Part shown: piece by piece, positions 23,043 to 34,900 of the stretch
How the letters are laid out: every line of letters starts with the position of its first letter
Numbering within the stretch: position 1 is the first letter of the stretch
DNA from: Litoditis marina
Taxonomy: Eukaryota; Nematoda; Chromadorea; Rhabditida; Rhabditidae
NCBI GenBank assembly: GCA_964036275.1
Contig: OZ038434.1
Location: 31,768,947-31,832,946 of the forward strand
Reading direction: 5' to 3'
Length of the DNA: 64,000 nucleotides
Made by a program: the position numbers and the translations under genes
The notes under the pieces: model-generated
The model's input: the letters and a program-made list of their open reading frames with translations, nothing else
The model's database searches: none
Told to the model about the DNA's origin: nothing

Positions 23043-26000
23043 TACATTTTCATTGACGGAAACGCATTTGATTCGCAAAATGTTCCGACTATCATGGCGT
23101 GGACGGAGTTCTATAACTCGAATCTGACGGAGTGGCTGCAGAAGAATTTGGAAGGTTGCAGCTCAAAATGTAAAGTTGTCGACAAAGATGAAAGGTTTGA
23201 AAAGAAAAAGATAGAACATGAAAGATAGGGAGTGGATGAGTGAGAGAGGCAGAGAGGACCAAGAGTCAAGCAAGGTGAGAGAACAAGAGAGAAAGTAACG
23301 GAGAAATATCTGAAAAAGAAACAAGATAGAGAGTAAGAGAGAGTGAGAGAGAGAGAGAGAGGAAGATATAGAGAGGGAGAGAGAAAGCGAAACAATAATA
23401 TACGAGTATCCTTCCGTACTTCAGTTCCTATGCTTCTACTCATGCCATAGTATTCCATGGTCGCAACACATTCAATGTACCTCCAATTCGCTATTCACAG
23501 CAGAAATATGTTTTGATGATGCTGGAGCCACCCACCTTGGCAGGCGAAATGATTCAATTTGTGAGTTGGGTAAACTTATTATGGAATGGAATGGAATGGA
23601 ATGGAATAGAATAGAATATATTTATTCGCGATTTTCCACGCACGTGACTTCCACATAGTATGTGGCACTTCAAATGGGTAAACGGATTGCATTCTCTTTC
23701 TCTCTCTTTGTTTTTCTTTCTCCATTATCTTCGATTTTATTTTCCAGTTTCCAGTTACCGCCCAACTTTTTCAATTCGAGTCTGACTTATCGACGAAAAA
23801 GCAAGTTGAACTATTCGTTCACCTATGGGTCTGTGAGAAAGCTGAAAAAACCGAGAAATGAAGATGAGAAAGTGAGTTATACTAGAAGTAAACTGAATAA
23901 TCACGTAGCGTTAGCATCTTAATAATGAGGCAACGTGCACTTTGTCATTGCACGTTTCTCAGTTCTGGTGTGTATAACATGTTTCACGTGACTGTGCAAT
24001 CGACGAACAGTATACAGATTTTGTTTTGCACTCAATTCTTAACAATCAAAAAACAAGTAATAATGTCAAGTTGGAGTGCAGTAGGCTGAAAAATGCTGTC
24101 GGCGTGAAATTGCTTTCAACATCCGAGAAGCTCATGTGGTATTTCTCACTAGAATCTTATGACCTCCTCATGAGCTACTAGTAATCCAATTGTAGTATAG
24201 CAATCGATAGAATCTCATAAGAAGTTCGTGATCTAATGCTCATGGTCAGGAGATCTCATGAAGTTCAATTGCTTGTGGAATGACAGATCTACTATTTTTC
24301 AGTTTTTGCCCCCGAAAATATTCATAAAGCTTTGATTTTTCAGATTGATGCAATGATTCGTAAAAAGCAGTACGGTTCTCTAATAATTGTCTCTCATTGC
24401 GAAACTAGTTCGAAGAGAGAAGCTTACGTTAAACATTTATCCAAGTACACTGACGTGACTGAACGTGGAAAGTGTAGTGGAGTTACGTGGGATTGCGCAC
24501 GTGGATCGGAGTGCGAGATCGATTTCATAGGTGATCGATGTTCTATTTCATCTTAGATTCATTTCAAATGCTAGTATTTCTGAGGAGTTGGTAAAAAGGC
24601 ACTACAAAACAATATGTTTTCCTGGTGAAGCACTAAACTAGTATATAGTGGGGGCTAAATTCATAAATTTTTATCTCTCGCCGGGATCGAACCTGCGAGC
24701 AAAAAGTTTCTTGGAAGGCGCTTACCACTACGCTATTAGAGTACATAATGGGCAAATTTCGGAATCGAAGGCATGTGTGTGTACACAGCGAAAAGTGAGA
24801 TACACAGTCCCCTATCGCCTTTCCGTTGTCGACGACTATACCATTGGTCGAAATCACAATCACTTGAAACGAGTAAAAACTGTTAATTTCGTCAGTTCAG
24901 TCTTGAACGAGGTGAACATTCCAGATGCGATCCTTTTCAGAATCTCACAGATTCTATCTGGCCTTCGAAAACAGCGTCTGTGAAGAATACGTGACGGAAA
25001 AATTCTTCAAAGCCAGTAATTACATCGTACCAGTTGTCCTAAAAAGAAGCATTCTGGAACATCTGGTCCCTTCCGAAATGTTCATAGGTAGCTGTTCGAC
25101 ACTTTGTCTTTGAACAACAGCAAAAAAAACTCGGAATAGACTTTGCTAATCAATGGAGCATCAAATTATTTTCGAACAGGTTTTTTTTGTGATGGTCCAG
25201 TACTGAAGGTGCAGAAAAGATATCGAAGTTTCCAATTTTCTTCAAGAACATTGCATGTATGCAAGACTGCGCAAACAAGTTATTGCAAGAGTTTCATATA
25301 GTGCAATCATGTTGGGATCCCTTCTCTTTTCTTCTTGAACAAAAACACTAGAAGTAAATTGAATGGTCACGTGATGTTCGCAAATGAGGAATCCTGCACT
25401 TTGTCATTGAATATTTCTGAGTCCTGCTAAGTTCATCAGGTTTGACGTGACTGTGCAATTCACTAACAGTTAGTGTTTTCAGCTGCTGACGATTTTGAAT
25501 CTCCCCGCGATCTGGCACAATACCTAAATACATTAAGCGGAAACGATACGGAGTATAGAAAGTGAGTTATAAATTTTATTCAGACAGACCATAATTTGTT
25601 TATTCAAACTTCCAGTTTTCTCATGGGACACAGCATTCAGAAGCAGAAGGTTTGTTTGCGGAAAACAAAGAATACTATTCGACGTACACAATCGTCGTGA
25701 CTTTGTTTCTAGGACTTGCCAGATATAAACACGTTCGACCAGCAATTAAAGTTGTCGTCTGAAGAAAGGCGGGGATATACTGCATATCTCATGTTGTGTT
25801 CTGTGTGAACACGAATACGATTCGTCAACAGTGTTGCTATAAGCGCAGTCGGTATATTGGCTAGCGTCCGCGCGTCCCAAATTTTTGGGCACGGGTTCGA
25901 GTCTCACGTGAGGCCGATATTTTAAAATTTACCACGCACTATAGACTGCTAAGTGTGTTTATTTATTCTCCAGATACTTTTCGTGGAGAAATAACTACGA

Positions 26001-26148
26001 GATTGTGGACTATGAAGCTGACATCTGTCAACTGTGCGCGGACCTCCATGTACGGAATCGGACCCCCACGGTCATCCCCGACATCACCCAGTATTGGAAT
26101 GTGCAGAATCAGTGCCTGTCGGGATACGCCATGTTACTGGGGCAGTAG
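23043..26148 (+). CDS. GT10 alpha-1,3-fucosyltransferase (5' end not found)
   Basis: GT10 enzymes transfer fucose from GDP-fucose to N-acetylglucosamine-containing glycans in the Golgi. Exons in phase: 23043-23194, 23425-23560, 23755-23871, 24344-24530, 24941-25087, 25483-25561 and 25974-26148, giving 330 residues. Family landmarks appear in order: TIMAWTEFYNS, HAIVFHGRN, QQKYVLMMLEPP (N-terminal domain), then the diagnostic FFNSSLTYRRKS...FTYGS, IIVSHCETSSKREAYV, FYLAFENSVCEEYVTEKFF and VPVVL (donor-binding domain), and a Cys-rich end YFSWRNNYEIVDYE. The usual FFNWT Trp is Ser here. The membrane anchor expected in a first exon was not located. Introns hold GA-rich tracts, MITE A copies and two SINE-like copies. 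Two other small exons (25616-25649, 25713-25808) offer an alternative 3' end. Confidence 0.9.
23200..23400 (+). repeat. GAGA-rich purine tract
   Basis: A long run of GAGAGA-type sequence fills most of an intron of the fucosyltransferase gene. A short (GGAAT)n run (GGAATGGAATGGAATGGAAT) lies at about 23582-23615 in the next intron. Confidence 0.8.
24643..24746 (-). repeat. tRNA-derived SINE-like copy c
   Basis: The minus strand shows an A box (TAGCGTAGTGGTAAGCG) and a B box (AGGTTCGATCCCGG), then the family tail (AATTTATGAATTTAG, CACTATATAC). It lies in the intron before the FYLAFEN exon of the fucosyltransferase. Confidence 0.6.
25616..25808 (+). other. Alternative 3' exons of the fucosyltransferase
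   Basis: Two small exons (25616-25649 and 25713-25808) have good splice sites and continue the frame from 25561 through NFLMGHSIQKQK and DLPDINTFDQQ to a TGA. They would replace the conserved YFSWRNN...Cys end with an unrelated 43-residue tail. In another frame the first of them reads FSWDTAFRSRR, reminiscent of the normal YFSW exon, so it may be a decayed duplicate of that exon. No transcript support is available. Confidence 0.4.
25840..25945 (+). repeat. tRNA-derived SINE-like copy d
   Basis: Plus-strand copy with an A box (GGTATATTGGCTAGCG), a B box (GGGTTCGAGTCTC) and the tail ATTTTAAAATTTACCACGC followed by CTATAGACT. It sits about 30 bp before the last fucosyltransferase exon. Confidence 0.65.
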
Positions 26149-26256
26149 TGTATAAAGACTATTTATGTATTTAGTATTCATTATTCATGTTATTAAGACT
26201 TACATATTTAGGTTTTTGTTGTTTGACGTCTATTTGTTACGAAACAGTGTTCATCA

Positions 26257-27669
26257 TCGCGCAGCGCAAAGCGCTGCGTGTGAGTTGTGTTTGGTTTGGC
26301 CATTGCGCACCCATTTTTAGCTTTCAAACCACGAAAGTCTTCAAAGAATACATTTTTCGAAATTTAACAAAAGAGAAAGCTCGAGATCTATTATATACAT
26401 GTTGTGTGCAAAAATTAGGAAAATCGGTCAAGTTTTAAAAAAGTTATGCTGTCGCGTCGTTATGAAAATTTCCGTTGTCCCTCGTCGCTCGTTCCTCGTC
26501 CCTCGTCCGGTGTCCGCATAGAAAATTATTTTTTAACTACTGGGTCGATTTGGCTGAAATTTGGCACTTTTGTGTAAACCCCAAAGTTAGCGTGGCCCCA
26601 AAAGTTTGGTGATGTCACGTTATGTCTAACGGTTGGCGCTGGCACCAGATGACGCCGAAAGCTGGAAAATATGTGTTCCCATGAGTTAATATGTCACAAA
26701 AGTAGGTTTAACCTGATTCCCAAAACATGGCGCCATTTTTATCAAATGGCGCCAAACGCGGGTGCCTATTGGCGCCGAATGAGAACGACGCTAGCCCGCT
26801 AGCGAAGTGGGGTAACGACCGGATTCGTTCACAGAGGTCAAAACTATACATTTAGTTGACAAGCGGATTGAGTATCCACATTTCTTGAACATTTGGCGCC
26901 GAAAGGCACGTTTATCGCCAATTGGCACCAAAATCGAAAATATTGTTTCCGAACAAAAAATCGTCGGAAACTGCGCTAATTGGTCCAAGCCGTTCGTTCT
27001 TGTTCTTTTTCACCAATTGGAGTGAAATGTATGATTATTGGGGCCAAACGCTGGCGCCCGTTGGCGCCAAATCAGTAAAGGCTTGCCTTGTACTGTGATG
27101 ACTCAGAATTTTTACAAAGCTCAGATTTTAATGAAATAGGCGAAAAAATACGGTTCTGTGGTTTTTACAAGTTTCGCCAATCACGCCAATTTCAGAAGTG
27201 AATTGGCGGTAAAAAAAAATTTGAAAAACGAGGAGCACACCGTTTGAGAACTCGGAACTTCGCCCAGTTATCAGGATTATTCGAATTTCATTCTGATTGT
27301 TCTAATCTGTGAGTGATTGTACTAGAACAACTAGCAAAAAGAGAACAATTAGTAAAAAGTGGGGGACCAGGAAGTGTGTGAGTTCTGTTTGGTTTCACCG
27401 TTTCCAGCAAAGAGTGAACAATACGATGTAGGGAGTGTGCAACAAAAATAGAACAATACTTGCACAACGGTTCACAAAAAAACATTTATTACAGAAACCT
27501 AATTTTAGCGTGAATGTATAAGTGGTATAACGTACGTATGTTGTGAACCGTTGTGCAAGTATTGTTCTATTTTTGTTGCACACTCCCTACCTCGTATTGT
27601 TCACTTTTTGCTGAAAACGGTGAAACCAAACAGAACTCACACACTTCCTGGTCCCCCACTTTTTACTAA
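26257..27669 (-). mobile_element. Helitron-like non-autonomous element, subfamily A copy 2
   Basis: This is an inverted copy of the 13569-15574 element. Its 5' palindrome (27347-27669) opens TTAGTAAAAAGTGGGGG and holds GTTCTGTTTGGTTTC. Its core has scattered TGGCGCC motifs and the CCTCGTCCCTCGTCC tract. Its 3' end (26257-26310) carries CCAAACCAAACACAACTCAC and the hairpin GCAGCGCTTTGCGCTGCGCG. It is diverged from copy 1, so the two are independent insertions. It lies just downstream of the fucosyltransferase stop codon. Confidence 0.7.
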
Positions 27670-29094
27670 TACATGTTGAATTCTCAGTTTTTTTTTTGAG
27701 TTGAGACTCAAGGTAGATACACATTTACGGGTCATTAGCTGAACTTTTTTTTCTAATCGAGTCTATGTGATACATTTTGAAAAATGAAAGATGTGACGTG
27801 AAATAAATTTTTATTGAAAAACAAAGTTTTCCATCATAATCCCTTACCAAACGTTGTATTGTAAAAACAACCTGAAAATGTCGGCACATTGATCCCATGC
27901 TGCGTCTCTCGCTTCGCACACTCTCTACGTGATCTGTATCCTATGTAAACAGGAAAAGAACGTGAGCTCGTGAATATTTTGTAGTTTATGCTTTCACCGT
28001 TTCATGGGAACTTTGCGAAAAGATATGTCCGCCGATCATACTACAACTGAATAAAAAAAAAGAATTGCAACATAAATAGTAACTACAAATTATACCTATA
28101 ATAAACAAATATGTACTATTTGCAAGCGACCTGCTTTTCGAGAGATTGTTTGCTTATCATGAGTCATTGTGCATTTCGGGCGCATTTCGCAACATTCAGT
28201 TTGAAAAGATGGTGTAGTTATCATACAACAGGACATTGACCGACCATTGATGGGTTTCAGACGGTTACATATTTTATACAGTACATACGTATATTGACAT
28301 CAGTGTCAAAATTTGAGTATTCCAGACTTGAGATTCCAATTAACGATCTTTAACTTGTGAGTGCCACATTATATTGAGACAATTTACGGTGTTATAACAG
28401 ATTCCACCTTTTTAGGTCCAAACCAACGCGTATCACAAAAACTTAGTTTACCGACAACTGTTTTTTCTTGTGCAAAGTATTAATACTATAAGTCATCTTC
28501 AAATAAAATATAATCAAGTCATTCAAAGTTAGAATGGTTTTTGAAGTCAATTTCTGCCATTACTGAATGTGTTCGGATGTTTCTGTGTTCTACTATCATG
28601 TTTACAATTTTACCCTTATGTCAATAGAGAAATCAATCAATCCAGAGCTATGATAAGACAGTGATATTGCATATTGAGGTAGGGGCAAAACGTACCACTT
28701 TCTATACTCTCTCTTTCGTCGTTTTTCTAGTTTGTATTACTTCTTTGAGCGTCACCTTTATTGTTTTCTTGGCCGAGTCCGCTTCGGATTGGTTCGTTTT
28801 GCGACTAATGATAATTATGAAATTCGGGTTCAGCTCTCAATCCAAGTTTTGATACAGTTGACCTGTTTTTCAGTGATGGGCGCAATAGCCTATTATTCCA
28901 TTTCTTGTTTTGTTTCTTTTTTTGACTGAAAATGTTGTTCTAATTCTCAAATTACCAATCTTGAATGAAAAATTGAATTAGGTGATTTAGAAATGAGAAC
29001 AAAAAGAGTCAAAAAAATTCTTGCTGACACTTTTCACCATCGATTTTGGCTGTTGCTCGTTAGGAACTTGTATGAAACCATCACAGCCTCAAAC
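27670..29094. other. Intergenic region upstream of the DUF273 gene
   Basis: No exon is supported. The open stretch near 28661-28852 lacks splice partners. This is probably the promoter region of the DUF273 gene. Confidence 0.45.
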
Positions 29095-29103
29095 TTTCTT
29101 CAG
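29095..29103 (+). promoter_or_regulatory. Likely SL1 trans-splice acceptor
   Basis: TTTCTTCAG lies 18 bases before the ATG at 29122 with no intervening ATG, the usual layout of a nematode spliced-leader site. It supports the start chosen for the DUF273 gene. Confidence 0.5.
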
Positions 29104-29121
29104 GCTTTTCCCTCAAATAAA

Positions 29122-31903
29122 ATGAAAGCCAGGATTATCGTTCGACGCTCCGTTCTTATGATTTTCGCTGTGTGTTCAGCACTGTTTTGTGTTACTACAA
29201 TGTGGAGTGTGAGTCTATTTACCATATTGTGTCAACTATATTAGAACATATTCATGTTGCTTGAAAATACAGTACGATAGTTGAAAAGATAAATTGTCTT
29301 CGAACACATTCTTTTATAAATTACTAAAGTAGCCTGATATCAACAGTTAGTGGAGCTTGTTTACACGAGCAACGTGGTTTTGTATAGTAGTTTCAACTTC
29401 CTAGTTTTCTTATAATTTAATGAAAGCCCAACATTCCTGCTTAGATAACATCCAACAGCATTTTTTGCCCGAAATAGGTAGTTTAAAGGGACCGTTCCCG
29501 AGGTTTGAGCTGATGAGTTGCTTTTGTTACCATTGAAAAACCACAATCATTCATATAGGTGTCAACTTCCTGTCTTGTTCCGTGTTATCAAAAACGCATA
29601 CACCGCCAAGTTCACTTACGTACAATATTTTCAAAATGTTCATATACAAAACCATATCCAAAACATGGCAACAATTACCTAATTGAGAGCTTCTACTCAA
29701 AGTGTGTCATATTTTCAAGTAAATGAATAATTTGAACATTACCACATTTATTTCCATTCCTATTGAGCTTTTTCAGATGGATATGTACAGAAATTCTCCG
29801 ATTCTTCGAAAAGTGGGTAGTTTTCAATACTGTTGCTCGATTCAAACTTTAATAGTTTTACTATGTGTGAAAATGTGTTCACAGTTGTGTTATTAAATGC
29901 GACTCACCAGCAACAAAAACTGAATGCGGAAAAGAGAAGAAGGAAAACTGCTACATTCGATAAATGGTTCATTACTGGAAGGGGAAAATATAAAATTGAA
30001 ATGAGTTTCATATTGAATTAATCTTTGCCTCGTGCTCTTCTTTCCGCATTCATGTGTGCTGAAACCACTCGTTTAATGGTTCAACAGCTAAATATACTTA
30101 AAGAAGGACGATTATGTGGTCCAATCGCAACGCTTCAGTCCTTCAAACCTCAATGCATTTTTCAATTGCAGTTTAAAGGACCGTTGACACGGAATTGGTC
30201 CACATAATCGTCCTGCTTTCAGTACAGGTATATTTTCCAGAAGTCCGCCAACACAACACAACTGCTGCTCTCGCCGAGCAACGTGAGTTGCATTTTTGTT
30301 TTCTAATGTCCATTTTAGAAGATACTACAAGAAATGGTCATTCACCGAAAATGTGCTGTAGAAGTGCGGTGTTTTTCAGCCGCACATTCTCTGGTTTTAC
30401 TTCGAACTAGATACGTTTGGATTGTATGTAGAAAATGTTTCACTGGTTTTCGGCAATGGAAAGCCGAACAAAACTTCGGAAGCTAATTAAAACCATGCCT
30501 GGTGGTCTGACAGGAACCGAATCTCGTGCCTTGCGCTCCACGATTAATTCATTCGCTCTGACGCGAATGCGTCTTGAAAACCAAGTTTTGAAGATGGACG
30601 ATTATGTGAACCAATCCCGTGACACCAGTCCTTTGAACTGCAAGTGAAAAATGTATTGCGGTTCAAAGGACTGAAGCGTTGCGATTGGATCAAATAATCG
30701 TGCTTCTCTAACTCTCCAGCGCAATGCATAGATTCGTTAAATGTCAGACCACGTTAAATGTCAGAATATTCCGACAATCGTAGTAATATTTTTGTGTTCT
30801 TTTCTGTAGATAATCTTGTAGTTTGACCATTTGCTACGTCTGTAAACTTATTTAGGCAGTTATAACAGTTTTACTTTGTAGTATAAATGCTCTATACACT
30901 CATCTCGGAATTCATTGAAAACAATATTAGAGTATTCTTGTGCACTTAGGTACAGTGAATTGACTCCGAAACTAGTTTTCACGTGTTTTATGGAAATGAC
31001 CTTATTCATTATGGAATGCTCTCGTTTTGTTGATGTTAGACAATGAGAGGGTCACAAATAATTTTGAGCAATGTAGCTTCTTCTTTCATTGTCTGTTGGT
31101 ATAAATATTGATTTTGTGTATATGGCAACTAAACTACGGCTGTCACGTAACTTGGCGCCACTCCAAACCTCCTCTGCGTGTCTGACCTAGATGAAAATTA
31201 GTTTATTACCTAATTTAGGTAAAAATATAAAATAGAGCATTTGTAGTTGATATTTCAGAAAAAGATTAGTATATAACGAATTGTCTTATTTTTTATTATT
31301 ATTTGAACTTTCAATTCTGCCCCCCTTTAAAAAGCTGACGTGCCTTACGTGAGCTCTCAATACACCCACTGTTAATCTCACTTATTTCAGGACGAGTTGG
31401 CCAACTACACATTACCATCCAAAACCGAACAGTACATCCAAATCATCGCAGTTGTGACTGACAGCAAGAAACTGGGCCTTTATCAACATGCTCTGGGTAA
31501 GAACTTTAGAAAAGTAACTCGATCAACTAACTTGACGAGCTACAGAGAGATACAAAACACGATCAGAATAACAGATTCATATGAGAAACATGATAACTAC
31601 ATATCAATAAATGTGCGAGAAGGGTACAAATGAAATAAGAGCCGCGTCCGGCTGAGATCTCGAAGCTTCGCGGTGCGGGCTTATATACGGTCGCGCCTGG
31701 AAGGAATTTCATATTACGTTGTAACATCGCGTCATAGGAAACCATAGAACAAGAGAATTTTAGGAACTTGACAAACTTAACACCTCCCCGCCTTAATAAA
31801 GTCCGTCCTCGGACTCTTCTATAAGACTCATCTACCGTTTTGTAACTGTTTCAAATTGATTGGCTCAAGTTACGTGAAAACAGAATCACCTGCAAAAGAC
31901 TTC

Positions 31904-31934
<31 letters not shown>

Positions 31935-34900
31935 AGGACAAAATAGATGCAGTCTCACCATACTAATAGATATCTTCTCCAACTATATAACTTCGAACAA
32001 TTTGTTTAATGTTATTTTGCAAGCCTAATGACGATTTCTCATCTTTCTGCGGTGGTTTTTTTTTTAGAAAAATTCAACTCTGTACGCACACTAGAAGCAT
32101 AGTGGTCACACGTAATAATCTGGCTTTTTTTGATCTGTTCGAAATACTCAATATAATTTCGAACTTCCACGACGTTTTTTTTGATCGTGCACACTTGTTC
32201 ATTTTTGTTTTTCAGCAGAAAACTGTTCCGTTCAGAGTTCAGATCTTCATTTCATTCTTCTCACCATTTACCAAGTTTCGAAGATACGAACTGAAGTTTA
32301 AAAGTGGTAAAATGACAGTTTAGAAAAATGAGGAGCACCTCTATGTTCAGTTTTCACAACGTAACTCTTAGGTAAAACACCCTCATGTTTTTAGAAGTTT
32401 TCGTCCTTGCGTAATGATATCAGGAAACTCACCATTGAAAAGATTTGGTTCAGAATGTCTCACTTGTTGATCCGATCCAATATGACTTGAGACGCAGAGT
32501 GATCCTGATGTGCTGATTAGTCTTTATCTGGAAAAACTAACTAATTCAACTGTTCACTAATTATGATTCTCGTGGATTCATGTGAGATCACGTAAAATCA
32601 AAGGTTATCTGTAGTTTGATTTTGCCAAAACTTTTTCTTTATCTCTGAAAAGGAACTGTTAAAGGAACCGCAGACACGGGCTCTAATCATCAACTTTTCC
32701 CATGCATTTCAAAATGATCAATTAATGGAGAGGATCAATCGAGAATTCGGGCATGCGTCTGTAGTGTAGTGTAGAGAATAATGGGCAACAGCCCTATAGT
32801 GAGAAGCATTGTTTTTTATCAAGTAAACTTACCTATTACATTAATAATTTCCTGCTTCTGATATAATGGAACATATTATATTTTACCTTAACAGTTATGT
32901 GGATTAACACAGGGAGCTATTGCGTCGTAACGTGTATTGTGAGAGGCTATATCCTCTTCAGGACTTGCAGATATTGTAGTTTGTAGTTTGCTCAGGTCGA
33001 AAAACTTATAGCACAGTTCTTGAAGAACGCGAAACACAAAGCAAAGAAATGTGCAAAAACTAACCGTTTGTCATTCTTCATTGTTGCTTTGTCTCGGATC
33101 ATAATTTTTCTCGGTAGTTTTTTTGTCTCCGTTTCCTTGTTATTGGTGCTGGTGTTTCGTTTCGTTTCTATGAAGTCAAAATTGGAAAAGTGAACTTGTA
33201 GAATTACAACCCTTCGTGAGGTAACTTTATGGATATCGTTAGAGATATTTTCCGGAACTAGAAAACTATCATTTTCGAAGAGGGATCTTGACACATCATC
33301 CGAAAGTTGCCAGACAACTTTCAGTTACCTTTGATAGAGCATTGTGGACACTTTGACAAAGTAATTACTAACGTTTCTAGCAATAAATTTCGGTCCGATC
33401 ATTTATCAGGATGGCAGAAAACTGTGTTGTGATTATTTTATACACTTATCAATCGCAGGGAATATTCAAGAAAAATGGGCAATCAGCCCGGTAAATCACA
33501 TGTTCGAAAATCTTTTCGAAGTGAAACTCGAATCTAGCTCGACATAAAACCGAGCGAAATTAAAACAACATAGTTTTGAAACATTTTCAATAACGACGTT
33601 CTCACGTATCTCAAACTAATCTGTGCCGTTCAAATGTTGGCGTGAAACTTCTACTTTTGTCTCAAATAAACTTTTTATTGAACCCGATCGATTAAGGCTA
33701 AATTCTGAACTCGATTAACAATCCTAATGTTATTACTGTTAAGAGAATTGAGGATCACCTCTTGAAGACATTTCAACTACGTCTAGAGTAAGGGAGACGG
33801 CCACTCATTTGCCTTGTGTCCTTCTCCACCGCAGTTTTAACAAAAGAACTCACTGTTTGACCAGTGTCCTTGAATGTTTTGATGTCTTGTGTGATGACTG
33901 GTGATTGGGTTGCATAAATTATGGATCGAGCCGAAGACCATCCCATCTTCGTTGATCTCAACCTCCTGAGTTGTGGCTTGTGCTACTCGAACTGGAAAGT
34001 CAATGTTATTTGTTGGTGAAATAAGGCGTTCGGCAGTAGCTTCAGCTAGCAACTGTTCCACTGTCTGAGCTTTACTTACCGCTAGCTCGAACGTAGCTGG
34101 GCTGTCTGGCTTGACGTGATAACGCACATCCGCACGGAGTCTTGAGAGGAACTCCTCTAAAGCGCGCTCTTTTTTAGCGGCAGCTGTTTGTCCCGAAGAT
34201 GCTGCTTCAACCAGGCTGAGTAACCGGTTGGCAAAAACTACGGCTGATTCGTTTGGGTTTTGTCTGCACACGCTCAGATTCTGACGCGCCAAACATTTGT
34301 GGTGCGAAGATTTAAAGAAATTGCGCAAATGTGCAGTAATGCTTGCGTAGTCTTTTTTGTCGGCAGTTGAAAGCTCAGCAGCCTTTTCTCTGGCTACTCC
34401 ATCAAGATGACAAATCAAAATGTAGGCTTTTTTCTCGTTGTTGTCAACACCCTTCATGTTCATGATGTCTTCCAGTCTTCGAAGCCATGTGCCAAACTGT
34501 ACATCTGTTTCTGTTCCATTGAACGTTGTGTTTTGAGAAGAATGCCCATCAGGGACGAGTGTTGCAAATCTAGGAAAATGATCCAAATTTTGTTCATGTT
34601 GATTACCGGAGGAGTTCATCAAGGTACTCACGGAATGCGAGTTGTTTATTTCAGAAAATTGGGCAACAGCCCTCGAACTCACCAACTGAGTTCTGCTTGA
34701 TTGCATTGTCTGGTTGACCTTCAGCAGTTCGAAACTCCGAATGGAAATCTGTAAAAGCAACTTGCATTAGTTTCTATTAGACGAGACACAAATCTCGTAC
34801 GAAAACAAGAAAAAACATTCAATCATTCCAAGAATTTCTATGAACTTGTATCAGTGAAAAATAGATTTACAATCTATAAGGGTAGTGCGTTTCTAAAACT

